64,000 nucleotides of DNA from Bradyrhizobium sp. Ce-3 (GCF_022835695.1 NZ_BQUV01000004.1:496001-560000), one strand, 5' to 3'. Positions 16,988 to 25,804 are shown, counted from the first letter of the stretch. Numbers and translations: made by a program. Notes: a model not told the origin generated them from the sequence alone.

Positions 16988-17791
16988 ATGTCAGACAAAT
17001 CGCTCGCCGACGGCAAGATCCTGCAAAGTGTGGTCGACGGCGTCGGCGTCATCACCTTCAACAATCCCGACAAGCGCAATGCGATGTCGCTGGAGATGTG
17101 GGAGGGGCTCGGCGAGGCGCTGACCGCCTTGCGCGACGATCCCAATGTCCGCGTCGTGATCCTGGTCGGTGCCGGCGACAAGGCCTTCGTGTCGGGCGCC
17201 GATATCAGCCAGTTCGAGAAGACCCGCCACAACGCGGCAGCCTCCGAGGAATACTCACGGCGCAGCGCCGCCCAGCGCGCTTTGCTCGCCGACTATCCGA
17301 AGCCGACCATCGCCTGCATCCGCGGCTTTTGCCTCGGCGGCGGCATGCAGGTCGCGATGCTGACCGATATCCGCATCTCGGGCTCGAGCGGCCAGTTCGG
17401 CATTCCCGCGGCCAAGCTCGGCATCGCCTATGGCTATGACGGGCTGCGCCACCTGGTGTCGCTGGTCGGGCCGTCCTGGGCGCGGCTGATCATGTACACG
17501 GGCATGCGGATCGACTCCGCGGAGGCGCTGCGGATCGGCCTCGTCGACCGCGTGCTGCCCGATGCCGAACTGTGGGACGCGACCATGGAAATCGCCCGCA
17601 CCATTTCCGGCAACGCGCCGCTGGCGATCAAGGCCGCCAAGATCACCATCGCGCAGGTGCTGAAGGATCCCGCCGATCGCGACATGGCCGCGATCAGGCA
17701 GATCGGCATCGACTGCATGGACAGCGCGGATTTCCGCGAAGGCCGCAACGCCTTCATGGAGAAGCGCAAGCCGCGGTTCAAGGGCCGGTAG
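16988..17791 (+). CDS. Enoyl-CoA hydratase/isomerase (crotonase) family protein
   Basis: A protein of 267 residues with the crotonase fold: the NPDKRNAMSLEM N-terminus, the oxyanion-hole segments VSGADISQF near residue 65 and GFCLGGGMQVAM near residue 115, and the AKLGIAYGYDGLRHL region near residue 140. It probably hydrates or isomerises a CoA thioester in fatty-acid or aromatic-acid degradation. The position of the usual second catalytic glutamate (in EcoH-type enzymes) is occupied by tyrosine or aspartate in GYDG, so a non-hydratase activity is possible. It stands alone before a repeat-filled gap. Confidence 0.85.
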   Translation: MSDKSLADGKILQSVVDGVGVITFNNPDKRNAMSLEMWEGLGEALTALRDDPNVRVVILVGAGDKAFVSGADISQFEKTRHNAAASEEYSRRSAAQRALLADYPKPTIACIRGFCLGGGMQVAMLTDIRISGSSGQFGIPAAKLGIAYGYDGLRHLVSLVGPSWARLIMYTGMRIDSAEALRIGLVDRVLPDAELWDATMEIARTISGNAPLAIKAAKITIAQVLKDPADRDMAAIRQIGIDCMDSADFREGRNAFMEKRKPRFKGR

Positions 17792-17906
17792 AGCGTTTTC
17801 GAGCGGAGTGGCTACCGGTTCGCGTGAAGCAAACGCGGCGGTGGCGGCCGTGCCCTAGCCGCGCGCCGCTACCGGATCGGAGACCGGCCGCCACACAACA
17901 AACAAA

Positions 17907-18013
17907 CTGTCATCGCCCGGCTCGACCGGGCGATCCAGTATTCCAGAGGCGGTTGTGCTTGGGCCGATAGGCCGCAGCGTACTGGATCGCCCGGCTAAAC
18001 CGGGCGATGACAG
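17907..18013. repeat. 107-bp palindromic intergenic repeat, copy 2
   Basis: Same length and ends as the element at 9424-9530 (CTGTCATCGCCCGG to CCGGGCGATGACAG) with only scattered substitutions such as GAGGCGG for GAGACGG. It is followed after 17 bases by a member of a different repeat family. Confidence 0.9.
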
Positions 18014-18030
18014 ATGGTGACGCCGCGGCA

Positions 18031-18119
18031 TTTCTGTATTATCGAATAATACAGCTGAGTTGCCCGACATGTCAAGCAGCCCCGGCCGAACGTTGTTTTC
18101 GATATTTTGGCAGCGCGCC
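18031..18119. repeat. Intergenic repeat of a second family, copy 1
   Basis: Contains a perfect TGTATTAT-CGA-ATAATACA hairpin at 18035-18053, then CTGAGTTGCCCGACATGTCA and, after a variable spacer, GTTGTTTTCGATATTTTGGC. The last two blocks recur almost unchanged at 59467-59580. With the adjoining 107-bp element it fills the 345-base gap between the hydratase and SDR genes. Confidence 0.8.
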
Positions 18120-18136
18120 TCGATTGAGCCCGTCCT

Positions 18137-18916
18137 CTACTTCCCGCTGACCGGCACCGTGTAGTTCAGGATCAACCGCCCGCCGTCGGGATAGATGGTC
18201 TGTCCGGTGATGTAGGAGGCATCGTTGCTGGCGAGGAAGGCCACGACGGAGGCGACCTCGCTCGGCTCGCCGCAGCGGCCGGCCGGCGTGCGCGACAGCA
18301 CGCTGCGCCGCGCGTCCTCCGACGAAAAGATCGCCGTCGCCACCATCTCGGTCAGGATCGTGCCGGGTCCGACCGCCACGACGCGAATGCCGTGCGGCGC
18401 CAGCGCCACCGCGGCCACCGAGGTGAGCTGCTTCATGGCGCCCTTGGACATCGCGTAGGTCGCGAGCGAGGGGATCGCGAGCAGCGCGTTGACCGAAGAC
18501 ATGTTGATGACGACGCCGCCACCACCCTGCGCGATCATCTGACGCGCCGCGGCCTGCACGCCGAAGAACGCGCCCTTGAGGTTGATGCCCATCACGTCGT
18601 CGAATTCGGCCTCGCTGATGTCGAGGAAGTCGCGGTTGCGTGCGACCCCGGCATTGTTGACCATGACGTCGAGCCGGCCGAACTCCTTCACCGCGTGAGC
18701 GACGATGCGATCGACATCGGCGCGCTTGCTGACGTCGGCCTCGACTGCCCGCAACCGATCCTCATGCCCGAGTTCGTTGGCGGTGTGGACGAGCCCCGCG
18801 GCGTCGACATCCGAGATGACGACCCTGGCGCCATCGGCCAGGAAGCGCGCCGCGCAGGCCTTGCCGATGCCGCGCGCCGCCCCCGTGATGGCGACGACCT
18901 TGCCGGAATTCTTCAT
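18137..18916 (-). CDS. SDR-family NAD(P)-dependent oxidoreductase
   Basis: A protein of 259 residues. The Rossmann motif is TGAARGIG near residue 12, the NNAG motif is in VMVNNAGVARN near residue 90, and the catalytic triad is S in INMSSVNALL with YAMSK. ATG 18916 has GGAGG seven bases upstream. It is a classical short-chain dehydrogenase/reductase; substrate unknown, with 3-hydroxyacyl, sugar or steroid alcohols all possible. The TetR gene at 19032-19796 lies just upstream in the same direction and may regulate it. Confidence 0.88.
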   Translation of the reverse strand: MKNSGKVVAITGAARGIGKACAARFLADGARVVISDVDAAGLVHTANELGHEDRLRAVEADVSKRADVDRIVAHAVKEFGRLDVMVNNAGVARNRDFLDISEAEFDDVMGINLKGAFFGVQAAARQMIAQGGGGVVINMSSVNALLAIPSLATYAMSKGAMKQLTSVAAVALAPHGIRVVAVGPGTILTEMVATAIFSSEDARRSVLSRTPAGRCGEPSEVASVVAFLASNDASYITGQTIYPDGGRLILNYTVPVSGK

Positions 18917-19031
18917 GGGAGTGCCTCCAGGACAAAACTGTTCACGGAGCAATAGCGCATTGCGCGCCGGCAGGGAACGCGGCGGATAGGCCTCCTGCTT
19001 CCCCAGTCGATGCCAGGGATGCGTCGGGGAA

Positions 19032-19796
19032 TCAACGCCTGCCGGGCACGGTCGCGTGGCTGCGTGGCGCTGACATCGGCGGATCGAGCGGCGCGGCCTG
19101 CAGCGCGGCGACGGTGGCGCGCACCAGTTCCTCGATCGCGTGACCCGCATCGGTGCCGTCGGCGCTGCCGCGCGACAGCCGCGAGACGCGCTCCGGCGTC
19201 ACCAGCGTGTAGTAGAGCGCGCCGAGCAGGAAGTGGCCGCGCCAGACCAGATCGGTGCGCGGAATGTGCGGCAGGCTCTCATGGATCGCATCGATGAAGG
19301 CATGGCTGGTGTCGTCGAAGGTCTGCGCGATGATCTTGCGCACCACCTCGTTGCCTTCGGCCGACATGATGGCGCGCAGCCGCGTGAACCGCGTTCCGCC
19401 GCCGGCAAGATCGCTGCCCGACGTAAAGGCCGGCAGCACATAGGCGCGCACGATCGCCTCCAGCCGGTCCTGCAGATCGCGCACCCGTCGCGCCGCGGCC
19501 AGCAGCTCGGAGCGCCGCCGGTTCATCGGGCCGCAATGGCGCCGATAGATCTCCAGCAGCAGGCCGTCCTTGGTCTTGAAGTGATAGGTCACGCTGCCGG
19601 GATTGGCGCCGGCGGCCTGCGCGATGTCGCGCACCGACACGGCGTTGAAGCCGTAGGTCGAGAACAACTCCTCCGCGGCGGCGAGGATCGCCTCGCGCAT
19701 GTTCGGCTTGCGGGTGCTGGCGGCGGCCTTCGCGTCGGGCTTCACATCGAACTTGACGTCGGACTTAACGTCGGACTTGGCGGGCTTGCGGACCAT
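19032..19796 (-). CDS. TetR/AcrR-family regulator with a repetitive lysine-rich N-terminus
   Basis: About 254 residues from ATG 19796. The N-terminus holds an unusual run of four K-x-D-V/A tetrapeptides (residues about 6-22), encoded by near-exact 12-base tandem repeats around 19740-19790. The DNA-binding domain follows at about 30-80, with the helix-turn-helix FNAVSVRDIAQAAG and PGSVTYHFKTKDGLL, and the C-terminal ligand-binding domain resembles the type seen in fatty-acid-linked regulators. It probably controls itself and the SDR gene that follows. The basic tail may add DNA contacts; that is inference. Confidence 0.85.
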   Translation of the reverse strand: MVRKPAKSDVKSDVKFDVKPDAKAAASTRKPNMREAILAAAEELFSTYGFNAVSVRDIAQAAGANPGSVTYHFKTKDGLLLEIYRRHCGPMNRRRSELLAAARRVRDLQDRLEAIVRAYVLPAFTSGSDLAGGGTRFTRLRAIMSAEGNEVVRKIIAQTFDDTSHAFIDAIHESLPHIPRTDLVWRGHFLLGALYYTLVTPERVSRLSRGSADGTDAGHAIEELVRATVAALQAAPLDPPMSAPRSHATVPGRR

Positions 19797-19855
19797 CTTT
19801 GCACTATCGTCCGAATGGTCAGGTCGCGTCAACGAGACCCCCGGCAAACCCGAAG

Positions 19856-20773
19856 TCAGGACAATTTGACGTCAGGCTCGGCGCGGCCGCGCGCCGCCGC
19901 GTCGAGCAGAAAGGTCTGGCCGCGCCCGGGATCGGCGGCACGCTGCGCCTCGTCCATGTCCTGCCACGCCGAGGTGACCAGCACGCGCGAGAAATCGCGG
20001 CCGACAAAGGCCGGGCAGCTCGACTGGCTCGCCGGCACCTTCAGCGAACGCAGATGCCGGCCGCCGGGATCGTAGACATCGACGCAGCCGCCGCCCCATC
20101 GCGCATTCCAGATCATCCCATCGGCATCGACGACCGCGCCGTCGAGCCCGCCGGTGCCCTGATGTCTGATCAGATCGACGGGCTCGCCGGTCGGCAATCC
20201 CGTCGATGGATCGAGCGGGACGCGATGCAGCACGTTGGTCGCGGTATCGGCGAAATAACCGACATCACCCGCGGGCGAAAAGCAGATCGCATTCGGGATC
20301 GTGATGCCGGGATAGAGCCGCGTGATGCGGCCCCGGTGCAGCGCATAGATCGCGCCGGCGCCCTGCTCCGCGCCGCGCCCCATGGTGCCGAGCCAGAACG
20401 TGCCCGACGGATGCACCCGCGCATCGTTGGAGCGCGTCAGCGGATTGTCGGCTTCGAGCGCGGCGAACAGTTCCAGGTGGCCGCCGGCGACCTGCCGGAC
20501 ATAAAGCCCGTCCTCGGTGAGGATCAGCTGCCGTTCGCCGTCGATCCGCGCCAATGCGCTCGCCATTTTGGGCAACGCATGGATCACCGTGCGGCCGCCC
20601 GCGAAACGATGCTCGAACAGCCGCCGCTCGCGGATGTCGAACCACCAGGCGGTGTCGGTCGCCGCGTCATAGGTCGGGCCCTCGCCGAGATGACAGCGCT
20701 CGGCCGACAGCACGGAGGTCTGCACCTCTTCGAGAAGCGGCTCGGCGGTACGATCGGTCATTGCGTCACTCAC
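19856..20773 (-). CDS. SMP-30/gluconolactonase family sugar lactonase
   Basis: A protein of 305 residues with the beta-propeller lactonase pattern: CHLGEGPTYDAATDTAWWFDI near residue 28 (metal-binding glutamate), HPSGTFWLGTMG near residue 118, PNAICFSPAGDVGYFADT near residue 160, and WNARWGGGCVDVYDP near residue 225. The GTG start overlaps the stop of the epimerase gene in a GTGA. It should open the aldono-lactone made by the galactose dehydrogenase-like enzyme. It is the third gene of a three-gene operon for oxidative use of an aldose. Confidence 0.88.
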   Translation of the reverse strand: MSDAMTDRTAEPLLEEVQTSVLSAERCHLGEGPTYDAATDTAWWFDIRERRLFEHRFAGGRTVIHALPKMASALARIDGERQLILTEDGLYVRQVAGGHLELFAALEADNPLTRSNDARVHPSGTFWLGTMGRGAEQGAGAIYALHRGRITRLYPGITIPNAICFSPAGDVGYFADTATNVLHRVPLDPSTGLPTGEPVDLIRHQGTGGLDGAVVDADGMIWNARWGGGCVDVYDPGGRHLRSLKVPASQSSCPAFVGRDFSRVLVTSAWQDMDEAQRAADPGRGQTFLLDAAARGRAEPDVKLS

Positions 20774-21840
20774 ACGGTTGAGAAGCGGTAGACGATGCTG
20801 CGCCGATAGATCTGGCCGGGGTCGAGCCGCGCCGACGGAAAGTCGGGCCGGTTCGGCGTATCCGGCCAGGCATGCGGCTCGAGACAGAGCGCGTCGGATT
20901 GCCGGTACAGCCGATTGCCCTTGCCGGCGGTCGAGCCATCGAGAAAATTCCCGGAATAGAACTGCAGGCCCGGTTGATCGGTGAACAGCTCCATCGCGCG
21001 GCCGCTGTGCGGCGCCTCGAGGCGCGCGGCGAGGCGAAGGCCCGTTCCCTCGGCCAGACAGAAATTGTGGTCATAGCCGCGGCCGAGCCGGAGCTGCTCG
21101 TCATTCATCCTGATCCGCCCGCCGATCGCGGTGGGCTTGCGGAAGTCGAACGGCGTGCCGTCGACCGGCCGCGGCGGGCCAGGCAACGGGATCGCAGTGG
21201 CGTCCACCGCCAGGAAATGCTCGGACGGGATCGTCAGGTGGTGATCGAGGATCTGGCTGCCGGAGCGCGCGCCGTCGAGATTGAAGAAGCTGTGATTGGT
21301 GAGGTTGAGAACTGTCGGCCGATCGGTCGTTGCCTCATAGGTGACCGCAAGTTCCATCGGATTGCGCACGCGATAGCTCACGCGCGCCGCGAGATTGCCC
21401 GGATAGCCCTCCTCGCCATGCGGGCTCTCGCGCTCCAGCACCAGCGTCGGCCCCGGATCATCAGACAGTTCGACGATCCGCCACAGCTTGCGATCAAAGC
21501 CCTGCGGCCCGCCATGCAGCGCGTTGGGTCCGTTGTTGGCCTCGAGCGTCACCGGATCGCCGTCGAGCACGAAACGCCCACCGGCGATCCGGTTGGCATA
21601 GCGTCCGATGGTCGCGCCGAAGAATTTGCGCTGCGCCAGATAGCCGTCGAACTCGTCATGGCCAAGCACGATGTCGTCACAACGTCCGCCGCGATCGGGC
21701 GTGAGCAGCGCCTGCAGCGTGGCGCCGAACGGAAGGATGGCGGCTTCAAAACCGCCTTCGCCGCGCAGCGTCACCCGCTCGACGACAGTACCGTCGTGCA
21801 ATTTGCCGAAGGGAGCGCGAGCGATGCCGGCTGATGTCAT
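20770..21840 (-). CDS. galM: Aldose 1-epimerase (mutarotase)
   Basis: A protein of 356 residues, typical of the family. Visible marks are FGATLQALLTPDRGG near the N-terminus, the NRIAGGRFVLDG segment with NGPNALHGG, the catalytic histidine in LTNHSFFNL, and the C-terminal LEPHAWPDTPNRPDF with the conserved glutamate region in LEPHA. It interconverts the anomers of an aldose so that the dehydrogenase next to it gets its preferred form. It lies two bases after the dehydrogenase stop and overlaps the lactonase start. Confidence 0.9.
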   Translation of the reverse strand: MTSAGIARAPFGKLHDGTVVERVTLRGEGGFEAAILPFGATLQALLTPDRGGRCDDIVLGHDEFDGYLAQRKFFGATIGRYANRIAGGRFVLDGDPVTLEANNGPNALHGGPQGFDRKLWRIVELSDDPGPTLVLERESPHGEEGYPGNLAARVSYRVRNPMELAVTYEATTDRPTVLNLTNHSFFNLDGARSGSQILDHHLTIPSEHFLAVDATAIPLPGPPRPVDGTPFDFRKPTAIGGRIRMNDEQLRLGRGYDHNFCLAEGTGLRLAARLEAPHSGRAMELFTDQPGLQFYSGNFLDGSTAGKGNRLYRQSDALCLEPHAWPDTPNRPDFPSARLDPGQIYRRSIVYRFSTV

Positions 21841-21842
21841 TG

Positions 21843-22772
21843 TCAGTCCTCGAACGCCGCGACCAGGCGCCGTCGCCCCAGCATGAAGCTATCGGCGACG
21901 AGCCGCAAGGGCGCGAGATCGACGTCGGATTTTCCGTCCGCGGTCAGCGTGACGAAACGGCGGTACAGCGCCGGATATTCCTCATCCGCGGCATCGACCA
22001 CCAGCCTGTTGCCGTCGCGCAGCTGACGTCCGCCTTTCGACAGCGTCACCGGCCCGGCCTCGGTCTCGCACACGACATCCCAGCTCGGCGGCCCGCTCTG
22101 GCGGAAATCGAATTCAGCGCGGATCGGCAGGCCGCGCTCGTCGGAGAGTTCGATGTCCGCCGCAATCGGCGCCTCCCGGTTGGACGGAAAGTCCAGCACC
22201 GCGCTCCTGATGAAGACCGGCCGCGGCAGGATCTCGGTCAGGATCGACAGCGCGTTGATGCCGGGATCGAACACGCCGAAGCCGCCCGCCTCGAAGATCC
22301 AGGCCTGGCCGGGATGCCAGACGCGGACGTCTTCCTTCCAGACGACGGTGACCTTGTTGATGGTCCGGCCCGCGAGCAATTGCCGCGCGGGCCCGACCGC
22401 GGGCGCGTAGCGCGAGTGCCATGTCGCGAACAATGTCCGGCCCGCCTCTTGCGCGGCCGCGATCAGCGGCATGAGTTCGCTGACCGTGGCGCCCGGCGGC
22501 TTCTCCAGCAGCACGTGCTTGCCGGCGGCAAGCGCGGTTGTCGCCTGCGCATGGCGCAGCTGCGGCGGCGTGCACAGCGCGACCGCGTCGATCTCCGGCC
22601 CGTCGCGCAACAATTCCTGCAGATCGCGGAAGTGCGGCAGGCCGGGCGGCGTCTTGACGGGATCGGCCACCGCGACGAGAGCGGCACCAGATGTCTTCGC
22701 GATCGCAGGCAAATGTTGCCGGCACGCGATCTCGCCGAAGCCGACGATGGCGATGCGAAGCAGGTCACTCAT
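21843..22772 (-). CDS. Gfo/Idh/MocA oxidoreductase, D-galactose (L-arabinose) 1-dehydrogenase type
   Basis: A protein of 309 residues. The Rossmann motif is IVGFGEIA near residue 9, the LLEKPPGATV motif near residue 93 has the catalytic lysine, and the stretch WKEDVRVWHPGQAWIF with FGVFDPGINALSIL closely resembles, from memory, the D-galactose 1-dehydrogenase of Pseudomonas fluorescens. ATG 22772 has GAGGG upstream. It should oxidise an aldose to its lactone with NAD(P). Co-transcribed epimerase and lactonase genes support this. Dehydratase and aldolase genes for the following steps are not beside it. Confidence 0.85.
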   Translation of the reverse strand: MSDLLRIAIVGFGEIACRQHLPAIAKTSGAALVAVADPVKTPPGLPHFRDLQELLRDGPEIDAVALCTPPQLRHAQATTALAAGKHVLLEKPPGATVSELMPLIAAAQEAGRTLFATWHSRYAPAVGPARQLLAGRTINKVTVVWKEDVRVWHPGQAWIFEAGGFGVFDPGINALSILTEILPRPVFIRSAVLDFPSNREAPIAADIELSDERGLPIRAEFDFRQSGPPSWDVVCETEAGPVTLSKGGRQLRDGNRLVVDAADEEYPALYRRFVTLTADGKSDVDLAPLRLVADSFMLGRRRLVAAFED

Positions 22773-22987
22773 GGCCACCCTCGCGTTGCTGCCCGCCCGG
22801 CCGATGCCGCCAGGCAGGAATCATAAGCCAGCGCCGAATACCAACGGCATGATCCGACTTTGGTTGCAAACAAGCAAGCCCGCTACGTCCTATTGTGGCG
22901 GCGGCGATGATCTCAAACATGGGTCGAATCCATGCTATGCCGGACGGACGAGGCAATAGTTCAACACGGAGGACGCGAACCGCGGCC

Positions 22988-23599
22988 ATGGCGGAAAGCA
23001 AGGCGGAGACGGAGGATGCGGCAACCGGGCGGCGCGGCCGGCCACGCTCAGCGGCGACCACGGCCGCGATCCTGCACAGCGCCTATACGCTGATGGCGAC
23101 CACCGGCCTTGCCGCGACCACCATCGACGCCATCGCCAAACACTCCAACGTCTCGAAGATGACGATCTACAAATGGTGGCCGTCGCGCGAGGCCTTGCTG
23201 ATCGATGCCTTCCTCGACCAGGCCTCGCGGGCCGTGCCGCTGCCCGAGACCGGCAATCCGGTGACCCGCATCCGCCGCCATGTCGCGACCTATGTCGATG
23301 CGCTGCAGGGCGAGTTCGGGCGGGTGCAGCTCGCGGTGATCTCGGAATGCATCTCCAAGACCGGCACGGCGGAATTGTTCTATGAGCGGTACCTTGGCCT
23401 GCGCCGCAGCAGGATGCTGGAGATCATCACCACCGGCCAGAAGGACGGCAGCATTGGCGCACCTAGCGTGCCCGGCGACATCTATGATGCGATCTATGGC
23501 AGCCTGTTCTATCGCTATGTGTTCGGCATCAAGCCGCTGACGCCGGCCTATGCCCGCAACCTCGTCAATCTGGTGCTGCGGCCGCGCGCCGACACTTGA
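22988..23599 (+). CDS. TetR/AcrR-family regulator
   Basis: About 203 residues from ATG 22988; in-frame upstream ATGs as far as 22910 exist and the start is uncertain. After a short acidic N-terminus comes the DNA-binding domain with TGLAATTIDAIAKHSNVSK and MTIYKWWPSREALL, then a C-terminal domain (TetR_C_11-like by its YVDALQGEFGRVQLAVISE stretch). It is divergent from the sugar-oxidation operon and convergent with the desaturase gene, so its target is not obvious. Confidence 0.82.
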   Translation: MAESKAETEDAATGRRGRPRSAATTAAILHSAYTLMATTGLAATTIDAIAKHSNVSKMTIYKWWPSREALLIDAFLDQASRAVPLPETGNPVTRIRRHVATYVDALQGEFGRVQLAVISECISKTGTAELFYERYLGLRRSRMLEIITTGQKDGSIGAPSVPGDIYDAIYGSLFYRYVFGIKPLTPAYARNLVNLVLRPRADT

Positions 23600-23602
23600 A
23601 CA

Positions 23603-24547
23603 TCAAGCCGGGCGCTGACGGCGGAACCACGCCCAGGTCTCGCGCGTCACCGCGCGGTAGTTGCGGCCGCGATGGACGATGTGGCCATCGACGATGGCAT
23701 TCAGCTTCGGCAGTGCATGGAACGGCACGGTCGGATAGGCGTGGTGCTCGACGTGATACGGCATGTTCCAGGCGAACCATTTCATGATCCGGCCGGTCAT
23801 GGTGGTGCGCGTGTTCTCGAATGCACTCCGGGTCTGCTCGCAACCGGTGTGCTCCGCATAAAGATACGGACGCAGGATGAGCTGACCGGCCAGCAGCGGC
23901 ACGATCCACACCCAGAGCAGCATCGCGCCGTGCAGCACGAATGATGCCGCGAGCAACAGCAGATAGCCGGCGAGATAGAGCCTTGCTTCCAGCACGATCG
24001 CGGCGCGCTTGTGCTCTGGAATCCACGGCACGACCACCTTTCCGGTGAGTGCATGGCGCAGCATCAGGCGAATCCGGACCAGCACCTGCAGCAGGCCGGA
24101 ATAGGCGATCGCGAGCTGGGTGTCCGACGCCGGCTTCGGACCGACGATCAGCTCCGGGTCCTTCTCCGGATCCTGGGTGTAGCGATGATGGTCCCAGTGA
24201 AACAGGCAGTAATATTGATAGGGCAGGCCGATCATGAAAGCGGACAGATTGCCGACGATAAGGTTGAGCGCAGGACTGCGGAACGCGGTCTTGTGCGCGG
24301 TCTCGTGCACCACCATGAACAGGAACGCTACGAAATAACCCTGGATGGCCATCAGCGGCAGCGCCCACACCAGACCATCGCGCGACGAGATGCGCCAGAT
24401 CAGCGCGCCGACAACAACGATCATCCCGTAATGGCTTGCCGCGCGCACCGCGCCGGCAAGGTTCGACTTGGTCGACAGATCGCGCAAGACGAGCGGACTG
24501 AGCGGCTTCAGGCGGGGTCCGTCGTCACGGGTCTCGGCGGTGCTCAT
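23603..24547 (-). CDS. Membrane fatty-acid desaturase family protein
   Basis: A protein of 314 residues with the three histidine boxes of membrane di-iron desaturases/hydroxylases: HETAH at 81-85, HWDHH at 117-121 and HVEHH near residue 265. Hydrophobic segments lie at about 38-80, 95-115 and 170-215. It would insert a double bond or hydroxyl into an acyl chain or a carotenoid-like lipid. Its gene follows the hydrolase at 24562 by 14 bases and is therefore probably co-transcribed with it. Confidence 0.88.
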   Translation of the reverse strand: MSTAETRDDGPRLKPLSPLVLRDLSTKSNLAGAVRAASHYGMIVVVGALIWRISSRDGLVWALPLMAIQGYFVAFLFMVVHETAHKTAFRSPALNLIVGNLSAFMIGLPYQYYCLFHWDHHRYTQDPEKDPELIVGPKPASDTQLAIAYSGLLQVLVRIRLMLRHALTGKVVVPWIPEHKRAAIVLEARLYLAGYLLLLAASFVLHGAMLLWVWIVPLLAGQLILRPYLYAEHTGCEQTRSAFENTRTTMTGRIMKWFAWNMPYHVEHHAYPTVPFHALPKLNAIVDGHIVHRGRNYRAVTRETWAWFRRQRPA

Positions 24548-24561
24548 GGTCGTCTCATTTG

Positions 24562-25593
24562 TCAGCGTTGCAGCAGCGCCGAGATTTCGGCGTTGATGAA
24601 GGCGCGGTCGTCGGCGTTGTTGACGGGATTGCCGGCCCGATGCCCGTGGATCGAGGGAATCGCGTGCAGTACGGCCGAGCGGGCATTGACCAGGCGGCCG
24701 AGCTCGTCCTCGTTGTCGCGTGCGTCGAAATAGCGATCGGTGCGCCCCGGCATCAGCAGCACGTGCGCCGTGATCGCCGCCAATGCGCGGTCGAAGTCGC
24801 CGCCGAATTCGTCGCAGCGGCTGATGTCACCGGCTTGCCAGATCGCAATCTGCGCCAGCAGATCATTGGCATCGCGCCGCGCGAAGGCACCGTCCCAGGA
24901 TCGCGCGAGATAATCTTCCAACGAGGTGAAGCCGGCCCCGCGCCAGACTTGCTCGCGATAGAATTCATGCGACATCGCCCAGCCGGCATAGACGCGCCCC
25001 ATCGCACGAAGGCCCGCTTCCGGCTTGGTGACGAACCGGCCGGCCTGGTAGGCGGGATCGGCGGTCAGCGCCGCCTTCACGCCTTCGAGGAAGACATGAT
25101 TGTACGGCGAGCACCGCGCACTGCCGCAGACCACCGCCGCACGCTCCACCATCTCAGGATAGCGCGCAGCCCAGTGATAGGCCTGCATGCCGCCCATCGA
25201 CCAGCCGTAGACCAGCGCGAGCTTCGTTACGCCGAAACGCTCGATCAGCAATCGCCGCTGGATGGCGACCGCGTCATGATAGGTGAAGGCTGGAAACGGT
25301 GCGCCGCCCAGCGCCTCGCCGGAATTCGACGGCGAGGATGACAGGCCGTTGCCGAACAGGTTCGCGATGATGATGAAGTAGCGCTCTGGATCGAGCGCGC
25401 CGCCCGGCTGCACCAGCCACTCAATGTCGGTGTGGTGCGCGGCGAACGACGTCGGATAGAAGATGACGTTGTCCCTGGCCGCATTCAGCGTGCCATAGGT
25501 CTGGTAAGCGAGCGCAAGCTGCGGAAACACCGCACCGCCCTGCAAGGTTACCTTGCCAGCCTCGAACACCTGATAGTCGCGTGGCGTGGTCAT
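24562..25593 (-). CDS. Alpha/beta hydrolase, homoserine O-acetyltransferase (MetX)-like
   Basis: About 343 residues. The MetX-like features are LAYQTYGTLNAARDN near the N-terminus, the nucleophile elbow GWSMGGMQAYHWAARYP near residue 130, an acidic residue in PGRTDRYFD and a histidine in SIHGHRAGNP near the C-terminus. The usual homoserine-binding and lid features are weaker than in true MetX, and many such proteins are hydrolases of unknown substrate. ATG 25593 has GAGGT upstream. The pairing with a desaturase gene suggests acyl-lipid chemistry rather than methionine synthesis, but this is inference. Confidence 0.78.
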   Translation of the reverse strand: MTTPRDYQVFEAGKVTLQGGAVFPQLALAYQTYGTLNAARDNVIFYPTSFAAHHTDIEWLVQPGGALDPERYFIIIANLFGNGLSSSPSNSGEALGGAPFPAFTYHDAVAIQRRLLIERFGVTKLALVYGWSMGGMQAYHWAARYPEMVERAAVVCGSARCSPYNHVFLEGVKAALTADPAYQAGRFVTKPEAGLRAMGRVYAGWAMSHEFYREQVWRGAGFTSLEDYLARSWDGAFARRDANDLLAQIAIWQAGDISRCDEFGGDFDRALAAITAHVLLMPGRTDRYFDARDNEDELGRLVNARSAVLHAIPSIHGHRAGNPVNNADDRAFINAEISALLQR

Positions 25594-25704
25594 GCGCAAT
25601 CGACCTCGAACGGACGGCGCAACGCTGCGCCCTCAATAACTGTACGAATAGTACACTAATTTGTAACCAGGGCAAGAGCGGCGAAGGTGGCATTGCACCG
25701 GGCC

Positions 25705-25729
25705 GATCCATTCAAAATCGGTATGGATC
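25705..25729 (+). promoter_or_regulatory. LysR-type box upstream of the glucarate permease gene
   Basis: GATCCAT-N11-ATGGATC is a perfect 7-bp inverted repeat with the T-N11-A spacing typical of LysR operators, about 75-100 bases before ATG 25805. It overlaps GGTAT-N6-ATACC at 25720-25735. The left arm with its flanks, CCGATCCATTC, recurs upstream of the LysR gene start (27273 onward), which points to control by that regulator. Confidence 0.65.
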
Positions 25730-25804
25730 AATACCCGTTTCGGCTTGGACCCATTGCCGTCATCTCTCTAGGACAGACCCCGAGGAAATTTTAAGGAGGC
25801 GCGA

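Noticed and set aside
24562-25593. Confident MetX (homoserine O-acetyltransferase)
   Set aside because: The fold and nucleophile elbow fit, but the context is a desaturase and the family contains many hydrolases, so a methionine-biosynthesis label is not supported.
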